Source of the DNA: DATLZM01 sp035559315
GTDB lineage: Bacteria; Actinomycetota; UBA4738; HRBIN12
Length of the DNA: 13,110 nucleotides
Direction: 5' to 3'
Assembly: GCA_035559315.1 (NCBI GenBank)
Contig: DATMBJ010000150.1
Span: 1-13,110, forward strand
Shown: in pieces, positions 13,099 through 13,110 of the stretch
Position numbering within the stretch: position 1 is the stretch's first letter
Layout of the letters: each line of letters starts with the position of its first letter
Notes under the pieces: generated by a model
What the model was told of the DNA's origin: nothing
Databases searched by the model: none
The model's input: only the letters and a program-made list of their open reading frames with translations
Program-made: the position numbers and the translations under genes

Positions 13099-13110
13099 GG
13101 CGGGCAGCGT

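Noticed and set aside
1..13110. CRISPR array, tRNA/rRNA, insertion sequence, prophage or toxin-antitoxin system
   Set aside because: No regular repeats, tRNA-like cloverleafs, transposase or phage proteins, or small paired genes of that kind were seen. The window is almost fully taken up by recognised housekeeping genes.

Overview
This is a very GC-rich window (I estimate above 70% G+C by eye) of bacterial housekeeping DNA, almost fully coding, with many GTG starts, GTGA start/stop overlaps and probable leaderless genes. The order ribF-rpsO-pnp-M16 peptidase-dapB and dapA-rnj-ftsK, an Eis-type acetyltransferase and RNase J instead of RNase E all fit an Actinomycetota chromosome. The lineage below phylum cannot be fixed from this sequence; a relative outside the classic Streptomyces/Mycobacterium groups is a guess.

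Layout, read along the minus strand (right to left). ribF (flavin cofactor synthesis, 12118-13098) is followed by a 186-base gap with a hairpin and a probable promoter. Then come rpsO (ribosomal protein S15), a 215-base structured gap, pnp (PNPase), an M16 zinc peptidase, dapB (lysine/diaminopimelate pathway), a PIG-L/LmbE zinc deacetylase and an Eis-like acetyltransferase. From the peptidase to the acetyltransferase each start codon overlaps the previous stop as GTGA, so these four genes look like one translationally coupled unit.

Between 3.4 and 5.0 kb the strand flips at every gene: a SixA-like histidine phosphatase (+), a small secreted lipoprotein (-) and a PduO-type cob(I)alamin adenosyltransferase (+). 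This cassette separates dapB from dapA, which are often close together in Actinomycetota. dapA then begins a second minus-strand unit, dapA-rnj-ftsK, with a 17-base dapA/rnj overlap and rnj/ftsK directly abutting. ftsK runs off the left edge.

Functionally the window combines RNA turnover (PNPase, RNase J) with S15, two steps of diaminopimelate/lysine synthesis (DapA makes the substrate that DapB reduces), FMN/FAD synthesis, chromosome translocation at division (FtsK) and cobalamin activation. There are no tRNAs, rRNAs, CRISPR arrays, insertion sequences or phage genes. The best candidate for something under-described is non-coding: an 89-base multi-stem hairpin between rpsO and pnp, placed like the processed leader that controls PNPase in enterobacteria. 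Its AT-richer inner arms resemble a dispersed repeat. I do not see a new multi-gene defence or mobile system.
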